NCBI GenBank assembly: GCA_001567275.1
Contig: LNBX01000008.1
Coordinates: 1-64,000, forward strand
Source of the DNA: Bacteroidetes bacterium OLB10
Lineage (GTDB): Bacteria; Bacteroidota; Bacteroidia; AKYH767-A; OLB10
Direction of reading: 5' to 3'
Length of the DNA stretch: 64,000 bases
Part shown: positions 63,965-64,000 of the stretch, piece after piece
How positions within the stretch are numbered: position 1 is the stretch's first letter
Layout: the number at the start of each line of letters is the position of its first letter
Translations under genes and position numbers: made by a program
The notes under the pieces: generated by a model
What the model was told of the DNA's origin: nothing
Database searches by the model: none
Seen by the model: only the letters and a program-made list of their open reading frames with translations

Positions 63965-64000
63965 CAGCGGTGCTTTTTAATTTTTGAAAATAAGAATGTA

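Noticed and set aside
1-64000. CRISPR array, IS elements, rRNA operon
   Set aside because: No regularly spaced repeats, transposase motifs or rRNA segments were seen on reading both strands.

Overview
This window is a chromosomal stretch of a Bacteroidota (Bacteroidetes) bacterium. The evidence is gene content (287-residue primary sigma factor, fused RibBA, MBOAT plus SGNH pair, PorE-like OmpA protein, DUF6089, DUF4159, DUF3127 and DUF6600 proteins, proteins ending in type IX secretion sorting domains, a TonB receptor with a carboxypeptidase-like N-domain), an AT-rich composition, few Shine-Dalgarno sequences, and many promoters carrying the phylum's -7 box TAnnTTTG. The gene mix looks more like Chitinophagia/Sphingobacteriia than Bacteroidales, but the class is a guess. 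I see no prophage, IS element, CRISPR array or rRNA.

Layout. 1-5823 (minus): the start of a glycosyltransferase, then a recN-osmC-guaD-lptG operon and ribBA. 5824-6370: a gene-free region holding a multi-hairpin RNA candidate with a strong terminator. 6371-10592: two lipoproteins, then a translationally coupled trio (LTA-synthase-like phosphotransferase, diacylglycerol kinase, SUI1 factor). 10637-14597: tRNA-Cys with unusual loops, ybaB, DUF922, a wcaF-like acetyltransferase, a TPR lipoprotein and recA. 15035-21814: an S24 repressor divergent from purN, EVE protein, TonB receptor, RmlD-like SDR, dnaB. 21912-27483: PorE-like protein, SGNH/MBOAT pair, primary sigma factor. 27538-34803: two glycosyltransferases, DUF3127, a NUMOD4/HNH protein, YdcF, a di-heme peroxidase and fabI. 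34870-43726: Kef-type antiporter, LytTR regulator, hybrid kinase and three secreted proteins of unknown function. 43816-48289: small membrane protein, mprF and acvB, a lysyl-phosphatidylglycerol make/break pair. 48388-53977: serC, a hypothetical protein, ferredoxin divergent from a LuxC-type acyl-CoA reductase, lpd, msrB. 53986-63964: two sorting-domain proteins (sugar dehydrogenase and M36 peptidase), DUF4159, a universal stress protein, DUF6089, gpmI, sensor kinase.

The most consistent oddity is that at least twelve otherwise normal genes are split by single-base indels, almost all in A/T runs: guaD, EVE, the SDR, HNH, LytTR, mprF, the 49.5 kb hypothetical, lpd, the sugar dehydrogenase, the stress protein, DUF6089 and the last kinase. 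In each case the conserved protein resumes in another frame at the run. Systematic sequencing error is the simplest reading, so I annotate these as whole genes with the break marked.

I found no clearly new multi-gene system. The best candidates for something undescribed are the structured RNA at about 6050-6270, the atypical tRNA-Cys at 10637-10707, and a possible class of leaderless transcripts (dnaB, wcaF-like, DUF4159, LTA-synthase-like).
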